DNA of 64,000 nucleotides from Liolophura sinensis. Taxonomy: Eukaryota; Mollusca; Polyplacophora; Chitonida; Chitonidae. The notes beneath the pieces are model-generated. The model worked only from the letters and a program-made list of their open reading frames with translations, had not been told where the DNA came from and made no database searches. The translations under genes were made by a program, and so were the position numbers. The DNA lies in assembly GCF_032854445.1 (NCBI RefSeq), contig NC_088297.1:372001-436000 (forward strand), in the 5' to 3' direction. Position 1 is the stretch's first letter; each line of letters begins with the position of its first letter. Positions 11,170 through 21,541 of the stretch are shown here, in pieces.

Positions 11170-11472
11170 TTTCAGGTCAAACTACCATATATGGCTATGG
11201 GATTCCCCACGCCTCCCACAACAAGCGGGCTTGTCTTTACTCAAAAATTAACCACCAGTGTTCACCAGGTGGCGCTACGGGCACTTGATGTTGCAAAATC
11301 TCCATACATTCAGGCTGAGGCAACAGCGCCATCTGTATGAAAGGGTGTGGCCTTTACAGCATCAAGGATATCCCGTTTGGAAGGAGAGCAACGTGATTCA
11401 GAAACTGTTTTCATCAAATGACAACAGATTCGTCGTGGAAAGTCGCTCACATTGGTGTAAGAGATCAGCAAC

Positions 11473-14400
11473 ATGCAGGTGAGTGCCCGAGAGAACCCAG
11501 TTTTAACATTTGCGTGACGGTTTTCAGATTATATGTCTAATTCGGATCCCTAGCCGTGAAAAGTTAGTGACGACTTTCCACACGGTACATACATGTATAC
11601 ATGTGTCATTGAGCCTATACATGTAAATGACAGTGATAATCACAATTGCATGGCATATTTTATGTCACACTGCAGATGTTTGCGTTGTTTTATTTCACAT
11701 AGATATCAAGATTTGACTGATCAGTGACGGCAGGCTGATCAATGACGGCAGACTGATCAGTGACGGCAGACTGATCAGTGATGGCAGGCTGATCAATGAC
11801 GGCAGACTGATCAGTGACGGCAGACTGACCAGTGACGGCAGGCTGATCAGTGATGGCAGACTAATATACTGTTACATAAACTGTTTCAGTTGTATTCAGT
11901 AATTATGAAAACAGGCAATCAAAAAAATAATAATAATAATGATTCAAATAAACGTATTTTCCGGATTGTCTACGTTCATGTGCCTGTGTTTGAAATTAAA
12001 AAGGTAGATTTAATACAAAGTATAATCCTAGTATACATGTTATGACCCAGCATATCATCGCCAAACACTATCTTGTTAGTGAACAAGGGGACCGGTCTGC
12101 CTCCATGGGTAGCGTGCCAGTTCGCAGCCACTCACCAGTGTGGTTGCTGTGAGTTCGTGTCCAGCTCATGCTGTCTTCCTCTTCATCTGCCTGTGGAAAA
12201 TCTGCCAGCGACCTACAGATTGTTGGGGGTTTCCCTGGGGCTTTGCCTAGTTTCCTACCACTATAATGCTGGTCGCCATCGTAAAGTGAAATATTCTTGA
12301 GTACGGCGTAAAACACCAATCAGATAAATTATCAGTCAGCAAGCGCTATGTGAGTGCCTTCTACTTGTTTGTGTATGCAGTGCTTAGATTATTTCATTGA
12401 AGGATAAGAAGTGAGTAAATAGCAAAACTACATGTGATGATAACAGCTGATAACTGACTTTAAAAGAGAAATGGGGGACCACCGTGGCGCAGTTGATTAG
12501 CGCACTAGCGCAGCGTAATGACCCAGGAGCCTCTCACCAATGCAGTCGCTGTGAGTTCAAGTCCAGCTCATGCTGGCTTCCTCTCCGGCCGTAAGTGAGA
12601 AAGTCTGCCAGTAACCTGCGGATGGTTGTGGGTTCCCCCCAGTTTCCACCTACCATAACGCTGGCCGCTGTCCTATAAGTGAAATATTCTTGAGTACGGT
12701 GTAAAACACCATTCAAATAAATAAATAAATTAAAAGAGAAGTGTATGTCAACATGCAAAGATGTAACCTTATTCCTTCAGGACCCAAATAGAGACACAGA
12801 ATGGAACGATGTACTTCGGTCAAAGGGAATTATTCCTCAGAAAGAGAAGGAAATAACCGAAGAAGATCTGGTCAAGATGGTGGAAAATACTATTGAACAA
12901 AAAGCCAAGGTAAAGCAGAATAATGTCATAGGATGGGTTTCCATTTTTACATCTCACATGATTAGAGACACACGCATTGCATGTACACAGGCTCCATTCA
13001 CAGGGTAATGACACAATGATTCCTATCACAATATTCACAAGGCATCGTTTTGACTTAGTTTGCTATTACATAATTAATTAATTCACATTATATAATAATA
13101 TTGTCACCTTTTGTGATAATTTCTCCACCAGCCCCCCCCCCCCCCCTCCAAATGGTTCCAGTCAGAAAGCTGGGGTTATGGAAACAGGGAATCAAGTGAT
13201 TAAGTGTGATTTGCTTTACAAGGATATCACCAGGGTGCAAGTGAATATGTTAATCAGGGCTGGAAGTGAAGGCAAGGACTTGATACGGTACCTTGGTAAG
13301 GCAGGCTGAAACCTGACCCTGGAGAGAGAATTTGTGAATCCTCCAGCTCTGTTTGTAAGGGCAAAGTCGACAGATGTGCTTATTTTTCCTTCTGGACGCT
13401 CAGATCCATAAAGGTTCTTTACCAACTGGGTTAAGTCAAGCCATTTGGACCAGTCTTTTATAAACCAGAGGGGATACATGTGCCTATGTGTGTGGTGAAA
13501 TGGCTCCTTACATGGTCCGAGGGGTCAAACTTCCCCCAAAGATCTTGTCTGGTGAAACGATTGATAGAGAATATTTCAGAGTGTCTTACATTGTTATGTT
13601 TCAGGCAAAGGTATGGGAGAGATGACATTAGATGAGTTGAATGAGAATGAAGATGATATAGATGAGGATGATGAACGTATGTTCGAGGAATACAGGTCAG
13701 TTGTTCTCAGTGCAATAGAGAGACTTTGTTGATTTATTTTACATGTATTTTAAGTTGTATGAATCTAATGTTGTTATTAAAATGTTTTGGAATAAAAGTG
13801 TTCTAAATTTTTGGTTACTACTGAAGAATAGAAAAGTATTTATTTATTTATTTTTATTTGATTGGTGTTTTACACCGTACTCAAGAATATTTCACTTATA
13901 CGTCGGCGGCCAGCATTATGGTGGGTGGAAGCCGGTCCGGGGGAAACCCACGACCATCCGCAGGTGGCTGGAAGACCTTCCCACTTACGGCTGGAGAGGA
14001 AGCCAGCATGAGCTGGACTTGAACTCACAGCGACCGCATTGGTGAATAGAAAAGTAGCTACACATTTAGCGCATTCATTTTGGCAACTCCTCACCCTCGT
14101 ATGCCTGAAAAATGGTTGAGTACGATCTAAAATCCAAGCATTTGTACAAAAGTTTGAGTCAGATGTTTCATTGCAAGACTGAGTGCTTGGGGTTTGTTGT
14201 GGTACTTAACAATTTTTCAGTCATATGACGACGAAGAAGTCCTTAGAGTGCATGTAATGTGCCTCCTTGTTGCAGGACGGATTTCCACCGCTCTTTTATC
14301 TAGTGCTGCTTCACTGGGATGACTTACCGAAGGCAAGTAAGCCGCCCTGCCCGAGCCATTATACTGATACGGGTCAACCAGTTGTTACACTATCCCCTTA

Positions 14401-16470
14401 ATGCTGTGCGCCAAGCGAGGAAGTTGCAACTTCCTTTTTTAAGGTCTTGCTTTTTGGTGTGACACAACCCAAGATTAACCCTGGATTTACCGCCTCCCGA
14501 AGTTCATTGTAAGAGTATGAGCCATTGGTTTCCATTGTGTTGCATATTTCAGGCGGCAGCGTTTGTTGGAGATGAAGGTGAACCAGTTAAAGGCGCGGTA
14601 TGGTGATGTCGTGGAGATCAGCAAAGCGGATTATGTACAAGAAGTGAACAAAGCAGGAGAGGGTGTCTGGGTAGTCATCCACGTCTACAAAGACTCGTAA
14701 GAACTTTCTCCTCCTTACACGAGAATGCAAGTCCATCATTGGCCAATTGGACCGAACATTTGCATGCAGCACCGAATTAGGTGACACTAGTTTTATTCAA
14801 TGTTTTATGAGTTAACTCACACTTTTTAAGTGCAAAAATGGAAAAAGATTTAAATTTATAATCCACCATTTTCTGTGTCCGATCCTTTTTGGGTGGGTTT
14901 TTTTTTTTTATCTTCCTGTTTTTCAAATCTTTCCAATCAAATAAATATGTGTTTAACAGTGACACTGGCTGGGACAGTCTACATTTCCCACAAGTTACAC
15001 CACTTTTCACTTTTGTTTTGATTTTTATACCAGCCCCTTCTTCAACATTGAAGAAAGTCATTCAGTCCATAAAACATAAAAATTTGGTATGATTTTGAGA
15101 GTTCTGTTGATGGGAAAAGTATTTTGAGGTTTGTTTGGAAGGTAGGATGATAAGTGTACATTTTATGTAATCTACTGGAAAAACGTAAGTTTCAACACCA
15201 GAAGTAAGTTCAGGAGTTTCTGACATGCATACTGGGGGGGGGGGGGTGCGATTTTGAGGTTAGTTGCATGAAAGATTATTTTCACAGATTTACCCACTTT
15301 TATATGGGATGAGGTTACGTTCCGTCTCATCAGTCAGACGTTGATAAAGCTCACCTGACTGACAACTTTCTTCCACATGTGCAGCAGCAAGCCACAGAAT
15401 ATAGCCAACTGGTTTGAGATTCTCTTCCTTCTATTTCAGAATACCTTTGTGTAAGTTAATCAACCAGCACTTCACAAATTTAGCAAGGAAATTCCCGCAG
15501 ACCAAATTCCTGAAAAGCGTGTCATCCGTCTGCATTCCTAACTACCCAGACAAGAATCTGCCTACCATTTTCGTTTACTTCGAGGGTGATCTCAAGAAAC
15601 AATGGGTAGGACCTCAGGAATTTGGTGGAATGAATTTAACACAAGATCGTAAGTACAGTGAAGCTTCTTGCAAAGTGCCATCTTGTGAACAGTCATCACT
15701 TGCAACATTTTTCTTTTACGATTACACCAACACTCAGGACACCTGTTTACTTTTTTCTTGGCTGTGAGTTCAATTCCAGCTCATGCTGGCTTCCATTTTT
15801 TGGAAGTGTATGTTTAATCTGTGTATAATCTGACAAATTGTAGCAAAGGCAGGCAATTCGCATAGCTAACATGAGTTCATTACATGTCTAACTTATTGTC
15901 ACAAATGTTTCTTGTTGCGGTCAATCAGTGACGTCAGAAAGTTTATAAATGCCAATCCCTGGCTGAGATGAAGACAAGCAATACCAAAAATATCAATACA
16001 TGTGTTTGTAATACTGAAGTTTAAGTTCATCTTTAAATGTCAATATTTAAAAAATAATGGTTTTATATTTAAATCTAGGGAAAAAAGTACTTTAGAATAA
16101 GTGTAATTTATTACAATAATGTATATATATATATAATTGTACAGTTTATTCCAGCAGTTGTATTGCTCTTGAGTGAGATGTATAACATTAGTCAAATATA
16201 TGTAAGTTTCAAAAATTTAAAGCAAAATTTTCAAATATTCCAGTTATCACTGTATATCCTTCATGGCAGTTCATGTTTGATGAAGAACTGTTTAGATTTC
16301 TATCTGTAACTGACATGTGCATTTTCACTGTAGAGCTGGAGTGGATGCTGGCAAAGGCAGGCGCCATGACAACAGAGCTTGAAGAGCCACCGAAAAGGGA
16401 GATAAATGATGTGATGAATAGTGCAATCCGGGGCAGTAGGATAGACAATGACAGTGATGATGACTACTGA
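11473..16470 (+). CDS. PDCL3: Phosducin-like protein 3 (six exons)
   Basis: Known role: phosducin-family, thioredoxin-fold co-chaperone of the cytosolic CCT/TRiC chaperonin. Exons: 11473-11478 (ATG CAG, with A at -3), 12781-12909, 13580 or 13605-13695, 14553-14696, 15440-15648, 16334-16470 (TGA). Diagnostic stretches are [80 protein letters not shown] and an acidic DNDSDDDY tail. They match the PDCL3 layout: N-terminal helix, thioredoxin-like domain, acidic C-terminus. Exons 3-6 join in phase. Exon 2 ends in phase 0, while the acceptor with the better pyrimidine tract (13605) needs phase 1. The acceptor at 13580 restores the frame and gives 246 residues. One extra base in exon 2 with acceptor 13605 would give 238, nearer the usual 239. 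Confidence 0.93.
11714..11868. repeat. Tandem repeat, 18-bp unit, about 8.5 copies
   Basis: Unit TGATCAGTGACGGCAGAC with A/G variants (CAATGACGGCAGGC); TGATCA palindromes recur every 18 bp. Confidence 0.95.
12092..12335 (+). mobile_element. SINE family 1, diverged copy
   Basis: The head is recognisable only in part (GTGGTTGCTGTGAGTTCGTG). The body, CTGGTCGCCATCGTAAAGTG core and GTACGGCGTAAAACACCAATC end are present. Confidence 0.85.
12471..12729 (+). mobile_element. SINE family 1, full length, target duplication TTAAAAGAGAA
   Basis: The direct repeat is at 12460-12470 and 12730-12740. Complete tRNA-like head (GTGGCGCAGTTGATTAGCGC), B box and (AAAT)n tail. The right duplication lies 40 bp upstream of PDCL3 exon 2, so the insertion sits in the branch-point neighbourhood of that intron. 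Confidence 0.95.
12910..13579 (+). other. Intron 2 of PDCL3
   Basis: Donor GTAAAG at 12910. Nothing else recognisable apart from the C tract. Searched for a missing mini-exon that could repair the phase; none is convincing. Confidence 0.6.
13132..13146. repeat. C homopolymer (15) in PDCL3 intron 2
   Basis: Uninterrupted C run; prone to length error in sequencing and assembly. Confidence 0.9.
13839..14043 (-). mobile_element. SINE family 1, 5' truncated, 13-bp target duplication
   Basis: GAATAGAAAAGTA at 13826-13838 and again at 14044-14056. Truncated at the same B-box region (ACCGCATTGGT) as the copy at 7206. Lies in PDCL3 intron 3, antisense to the gene. Confidence 0.95.
14178..14505 (-). 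mobile_element. SINE family 2, head truncated
   Basis: Begins GACTGAGTGCTTGGGG, carries the CATATGACGACGAAG core and the CGCTCTTTTATCTAGTGCTG body, and ends inside the head at CCGCCTCCCGAAG. In PDCL3 intron 3. Confidence 0.9.
14697..15439 (+). other. Intron 4 of PDCL3
   Basis: GTAAGA donor, CTATTTCAG acceptor. Holds a 13-nt G run at 15234-15246; otherwise unremarkable T-rich sequence. Confidence 0.75.
15649..16333 (+). other. Intron 5 of PDCL3
   Basis: GTAAGT donor and CACTGTAG acceptor. Apart from the SINE scrap near 15770 and a short TA run near 16125 it is unique AT-rich sequence. Confidence 0.75.
15762..15793 (+). mobile_element. SINE family 1 fragment (B-box region)
   Basis: About 30 bp only: GCTGTGAGTTCAATTCCAGC then TCATGCTGGCTTCC. 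In PDCL3 intron 5. Confidence 0.6.
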
Positions 16471-16776
16471 CCAATCACCAACCAGATCTGAAAGACTCAC
16501 AGTAACCATGGCAACAGAAATTGTGACACTACATCAGCAGCATCAAGACTACAATGGATGTTGTCCAGGATGTGTTCACAGTAACCATGGCAAGAGAAAT
16601 TCTGACGATAAATCAGCACATTAGCAGCATCAAGACTACCCGACAGAGCAATGGATGTCGTCCAGGATGTGTTCCCCCAGTCTGAAGCCTGCATTGAAAA
16701 CTAAACATGCACAAATTCCCTAATGAGTAGATTAGGTCAGCCTAATTATGTACAGACACATGTGGTTTGTCATATG

Positions 16777-16938
16777 GTTTGGTCAGCTTCGCATGACTGA
16801 TCAGAGCTGTTTGGTCAGCTTCGCATGACTGATCAGAGCTGTTTGGTCAGCTTCGCATGACTGATCAGAGCTGTTTGGTCAGCTTCGCATGACTGATCAG
16901 AGCTGTTTGGTCAGCTTCGCATGACTGATCAGAGCTGT
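16777..16938. repeat. Tandem repeat, 32-bp unit, 5 copies
   Basis: Near-perfect units GGTCAGCTTCGCATGACTGA plus TCAGAGCTGTTT, about 300 bp after the PDCL3 stop. Confidence 0.97.
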
Positions 16939-17114
16939 GTCACTATTGGGGGCAGTGGGAAGTAGATGGCAGGAATGTAGCCTACACAGTGTTTGTACAT
17001 GTATATCCATTGTACAGTTAGGTTCATCAAGATCACTCTGTCACTGCTGTGAACTAGTGCTAGTGCTATAAAAAAAAATGCTGGGTTGCCATGGCTAGTT
17101 TGGTTATAGTCACA

Positions 17115-17120
17115 AATAAA
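17115..17120 (+). promoter_or_regulatory. Candidate proximal poly(A) signal of PDCL3
   Basis: AATAAA 645 bp after the stop, followed by a GT-rich stretch (GTGTATGTTGGTTGCC) about 35 bp later, as expected for a cleavage site. Confidence 0.5.
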
Positions 17121-17540
17121 AACATCTACAGAAGGTTCTGTGCCATTAGTGTATGTTGGTTGCCATGGTTTCTGACTACTCACTGGATTACATGTCGGCA
17201 AGAATGTGCGAGATGAATCCGTGTAATTTCACATCAAATTTGAGTTGAAATGTTAAAGTGTTTTCATGTGTACTGAGTGATGTTCACAAGGAAGGGTTAT
17301 GTAGTGGTGATGAGGGAACTGATTTGGGGGTGGGGGTGGAGAGACACGTACATTTCTGCATTGAATCTGTAAGTCATTTGAATGCCTGTTATGTTCACAG
17401 AACATGTTGAACAGGGAATCAAATTGAAATTTGCTTGCATACTAGTGGCAGAAAATTTGAGCACGTGCTGTATTTTGTACGTCAGATATTTTGATACCAT
17501 ATCCTGTACTTGTACATGTTTTACACTTCTTTGCCCATGA

Positions 17541-18206
17541 TCATTGTGCATAAGCCATGGACACATGTACATTGTGCATAATCCATGGACACATGTACAT
17601 CGTGCATAAGTCATGGACACATGTTCATTGTGCATAAGCCATGGACACATGTACATTGTGCATAATCCATGGACACATGTACATCGTGCATAAGTCATGG
17701 ACACATGTTCATTGTGCATAAGCCATGGACACATGTACATTGTGCATAAGCCAAGGACACATGTACATTGTGCATAAGCCATTGACACATGTACATCGTG
17801 CATAAGCCATGGACACATGTACATTGTGCATCAGCCATGGACACATGTACATCGTGCATAAGCCATGGACACATGTTCATTGTGCATGAGTCATGGACAC
17901 ATGTACATCGTGCATAAGCCATGGACACATGTACATTGTGCATAAGCCATGGACACATGTACATTGTGCATAAGCCATGGGTATATGTACATTGTGCATA
18001 AGCCATGGACACATGTACATTGTGCATAAGCCATGGACACATGTACATTGTGCATAAGCCATGGACACATGTACATTGTGCATAAGCCATGGGTATATGT
18101 ACATTGTGCATAAGTCATGGACACATGTACATTGTGCATAAGCCATGGGTATATGTACATTGTGCATAAGTCATGGACATTGTGCATCAGCCATGGGCAC
18201 ATGTAT
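17541..18206. repeat. Minisatellite, 28-bp unit, about 24 copies
   Basis: Unit built from ACATTGTGCATAAGCCATGG plus ACACATGT, with variants GGGTATATGT and ATCGTGCATAAG. Contains CCATGG and ACATGT palindromes in each unit. Confidence 0.97.
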
Positions 18207-18327
18207 ATGTGTATGTTAGATATGTTTGGTGTAGACGTACCATACCTTCTCTTTCTTTTTTAGTACACATTGTGTATGAATGACTAATTTTCAAATGTCA
18301 CTTGGTTTATACATCATTTTTACATTT

Positions 18328-18333
18328 AATAAA
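18328..18333 (+). promoter_or_regulatory. Candidate distal poly(A) signal of PDCL3
   Basis: AATAAA followed within 20 bp by a T/GT-rich element (TTTTTGATGTTGTTTCTG). Confidence 0.45.
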
Positions 18334-18359
18334 TGTAACAATTTACATTTTTGATGTTG

Positions 18360-19004
18360 TTTCTGATCTATTTATGTTGATGATAGCACATTTCCATTGT
18401 AAATTTTAGCATATTTCCATTCATAAGAAATGCAAAATTGACCTTTTAATTGGTTTAATAATAAAACTGCTATTCACAAAATTTTCTTTTACAAAATTTT
18501 AGTACACATGACCACCCCAATTTTTTTGCTGGCTTGGAATTTAGCATTGCTATAAATTTTATGATGTACTTTGGTGACATCACACTAGGCTCCTTACTAC
18601 AGTGAAAGTGAAAGCAAAAACAAAAATATTCATTTCACCACATGAACTTCACGAGATACTGTGTTTCCTCAAACTTTTCGCATATGCATGGACAACTTGT
18701 CCATGATTAAACTACATCAGGTGGGTTGGTTGATTTCGGGGCATAAGAAAAAAGTTATAATTTTACGTAGAATAATGCCCTCAGAATATGCTGGAATAAA
18801 CATCCTGCAAACACAGAAAAAGTTTGAAGAATGGCAGTATAAATGACATATCAACACAGATGACCAAGTAAATAACCTCTACATGAGCAAAGATTTTCGA
18901 TGTGCCCAAAATAACGTTGAACATTACCACAGAGGGTGTCCCCAACATAACATATTCTAAACTCCTAGCAACTGATGCCTTAAGGGTGAAAGACAAGTCA
19001 GACC
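18360..19004. other. Spacer between PDCL3 and NUP42, no gene seen
   Basis: AT-rich, only short frames on both strands. Confidence 0.4.
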
Positions 19005-19090
19005 TGGGCATAAATACCCAGTCTAAGACTGGTTTTGAACTCCCACCTGGTGTATCCTATTGATTGAGAGGCGTGCATGTTAACCACTTG
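19005..19090 (-). mobile_element. Family 5 tRNA-derived repeat, partial
   Basis: The minus strand has ACGCCTCTCAATC, then GGATACACCAGG, then a B-box-like GAGTTCAAAACC. The same order of blocks is found at 30640-30730 and 42418-42505. Confidence 0.5.
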
Positions 19091-19189
19091 CCAGACTACC
19101 ATTGCATGCTCCACTTCCTAGTCTGAGGCTGGGGATGGACGTACAACCTGTCGGTCTGATTTCAAGACAAATGTTTTAACCTCCCAGTC

Positions 19190-20040
19190 AGCGTGTAATA
19201 AATTGGTTACGAAATACGCGCACATCTACATGTATGTAGTGTGTAATAAATTGGCTACGAAATACACGCACATCTACATGTATGTAGTGTGTAATAAATT
19301 GGTTACGAAATACGCGCACATCTACATGTATGTACTTGTGTAATAAATTGGTTACGAAATACGCGCACATCTACATGTACATGTATGTACGTAGGTAATA
19401 AATTCGCTACGGATTACACACACATCTACATGTATAGTCATGAAATACGCGTAGGGCCTACATCTACATGTATGTACGTGTGTAATAAATTCGCTACGGA
19501 TTACACACACATCTACATGTATAGTCATGAAATACGCGTAGGGCCTACATCTACATGTATGTACGTGTGTAATAAATTCGCTACGGATTACACACACATC
19601 TACATGTATAGTCATGAAATACGCGTAGGGCCTACATCTACATGTATGTACGTGTGTAATAAATTCATTACGGATTACACACACATCTACATGTATAGTC
19701 ATGAAATACGCGTAGGGCCTACATCTACATGTATGTACGTGTGTAATAAATTCGCTACGGATTACACACACATCTACATGTATAGTCATGAAATACGCGT
19801 AGGGCCTACATCTACATGTATGTACATGTGTAATAAATTCATTACGGATTACACACACATCTACATGTATCATCATGAAATACGCGTACATCTACATGTA
19901 TGTACATGTATAATAAATTGGTTACGAAATACGCGCACATCTACATGTATGTACTTGTGTAATAAATTCGTTACGAAATTGTCATACATGTGTAATACAT
20001 TCGCTATGAAATACGTGTACATCAGCATATATGTAGTACA
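19190..20040. repeat. Composite minisatellite, 48-bp units expanding to 87-bp higher-order units
   Basis: Four 48-49 bp units (GTGTAATAAATTGGTTACG, ACGCGCACATCTACATGTATG) are followed by about six 87-bp units, in which a second variant carrying ATAGTCATGAAATACGCGTA and GGGCCTAC is inserted. The array ends with the simple units again. 87 is a multiple of three, so the array reads as a 29-residue repeat on both strands; this is not evidence of a gene. Confidence 0.95.
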
Positions 20041-20100
20041 CAATCCTAGTGCTCTTTATCCCCTCATTATTCATTTGACAATCAGGAGATCTGCCATTGT

Positions 20101-20350
20101 TTGATTTGATTGATATTTTACGCCGTACTCAAGAACATTCCACTTATACGGCCCACTTATATGGTGGTAAGAAACTGAACAGAGCCCAGGGGAAACCCAT
20201 GACCATCCGCAGGTTGCTGTAGACCTTCCCACCTATGTCCGGCGAAAAAGCCAGCGTGAGCTGGACTAACAGTGACTGCATTGGTGAGAGACTCCTGGGT
20301 CACTATACTGTGCTAGCACGCTAACCAACTGAGCCAAAGGGCCCCCAATT
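20101..20350 (-). mobile_element. SINE family 1, full length, target duplication TGCCATTGT
   Basis: Direct repeats at 20092-20100 and 20351-20359. The complete head, read on the minus strand (GGGGGCCCTTTGGCTCAGTT), is at the high end. Confidence 0.92.
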
Positions 20351-20359
20351 TGCCATTGT

Positions 20360-21017
20360 ATGGAGTCCAAATGAAGGAAAACAAAAAACAGTCAGCATCA
20401 ATACAAAGACCAATTGAAACTGTAGCTCTCTCTACATCATTTTATACATTTTTCTTTAACTGAATTATATGGTCACACAAGTATGCACATGCGCACCTTT
20501 GAATTCTACTGGTCAGCGTTCTGGGCCAATCATGCCAAATTAACACGGTTGGATGCATGCGATGTGGAACCAGTTTTTTCTGCTTTTATCTTACTTCCTG
20601 TTTTCTTTTCCTTCACTTCAAGAAGAGAAAGTTCTACACTATTTGAGACTGCTGTAAGAAACAGAAGTTGGAGCATTGTTTATATATCATAAACAAGATT
20701 GTCTCCCCTTCCACGTCCTCTCCTGCTTAAGAAGAAGAGAGTAGCGCATACATGTACTTCTCTGTAACACACTACAAAGCCGGACTATTTGGAAGAAAGT
20801 CTTCGTGAAGATGTTCTGTCTCTCTAGTCCGCCTTGCAAAGCTTGGCAGAGTTGTTGGGAGCAGATGAGCTCGAACTGAGTGGACAGAAGACATATTCTG
20901 GAAGAGGACAAGTCAAATCAGCCTTGTACTATACATGCACTACTTTACATCAAGTGAAATTTCAGCGAGAGAGGCAAACACTTTTAGCTTTCCGGATAGA
21001 AATAGTTAGAAACTCAT
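20360..21017. other. Spacer 3' of NUP42, no gene seen
   Basis: Unique sequence with short frames only; nothing splice-bounded was recognised. Confidence 0.4.
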
Positions 21018-21258
21018 TTATTCGTTTATTTAATTGGTGTTCTACACCATACTCAAAAATATTTCACTTATACAATGGCTCCTTGCATTATGGTGGGACG
21101 AAACCCACAACCATCCATAGGTTGCTGGAAGACCTTCCCATGTACGACTGGAAAGGAAGCAGCATGAGCTGGGTTTGAACTCAACGCGACCGCCACGGCG
21201 AGAGGTGCCCGAGTCACTGCATTGGCACACTATTAACTGCTCTGCCAAGGAGGCCCCA
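21018..21258 (-). mobile_element. SINE family 1, diverged, about full length
   Basis: Tail CATTTATTCGTTTATTTAAT, core TACACCATACTCAAAAATATTTC, head remnant TTGGCAGAGCAGTTAATAGT on the minus strand. The tail supplies the nearest AATAAA on the NUP42 coding strand, about 520 bp beyond its stop. Confidence 0.85.
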
Positions 21259-21541
21259 AAAACAATCAGAACACTATACTGGCCTGTAAGTTATAACATA
21301 ACTTATTTCATAGATCATGCACAAATATTTTAATGTGTGATTACGAACAAATGTTAAATGTACGAGTATTATAACAGTAAGAAATACTGGACTTGATTAC
21401 TGAGGACACAGCTCCACTCCTCTCTCAGAAACCGCTGTGAGGGGAGCGTACGATCGAGCCTCCAACTGGAGATGTTCACACGATTCGCACTGTGTTGTGT
21501 AAGAATCTACACATACAACGTCAGATTCGAAAACAGAAGTT
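21259..21541 (-). other. NUP42 3' flank or UTR
   Basis: Lies directly after the NUP42 stop. The first 145 bp remain open in a second frame that also spans exon 7 (see findings). Confidence 0.5.

Larger units (their letters stand above)
11479..12780 (+). other. Intron 1 of PDCL3
   Basis: GTGAGT donor directly after ATG CAG; acceptor CTTCAG at 12775-12780. Holds the 18-bp tandem array and two family 1 SINEs, the second ending 40 bp before the exon 2 acceptor. Confidence 0.85.
16471..18355 (+). other. PDCL3 3' UTR candidate, containing two minisatellites
   Basis: Follows the PDCL3 TGA. Two AATAAA hexamers (17115 and 18328) define a shorter and a longer possible end. The shorter form would include only the 32-bp array; the longer one would also include the 28-bp array. 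Confidence 0.45.

Noticed and set aside
16777-18206. CRISPR-like regularly spaced repeats
   Set aside because: Units are contiguous tandem copies without unique spacers, and the genome is eukaryotic.
19352-20104. Open frames of 179 (-) and 239 (+) codons with a 29-residue repeat
   Set aside because: Product of the 87-bp composite minisatellite, open on both strands.
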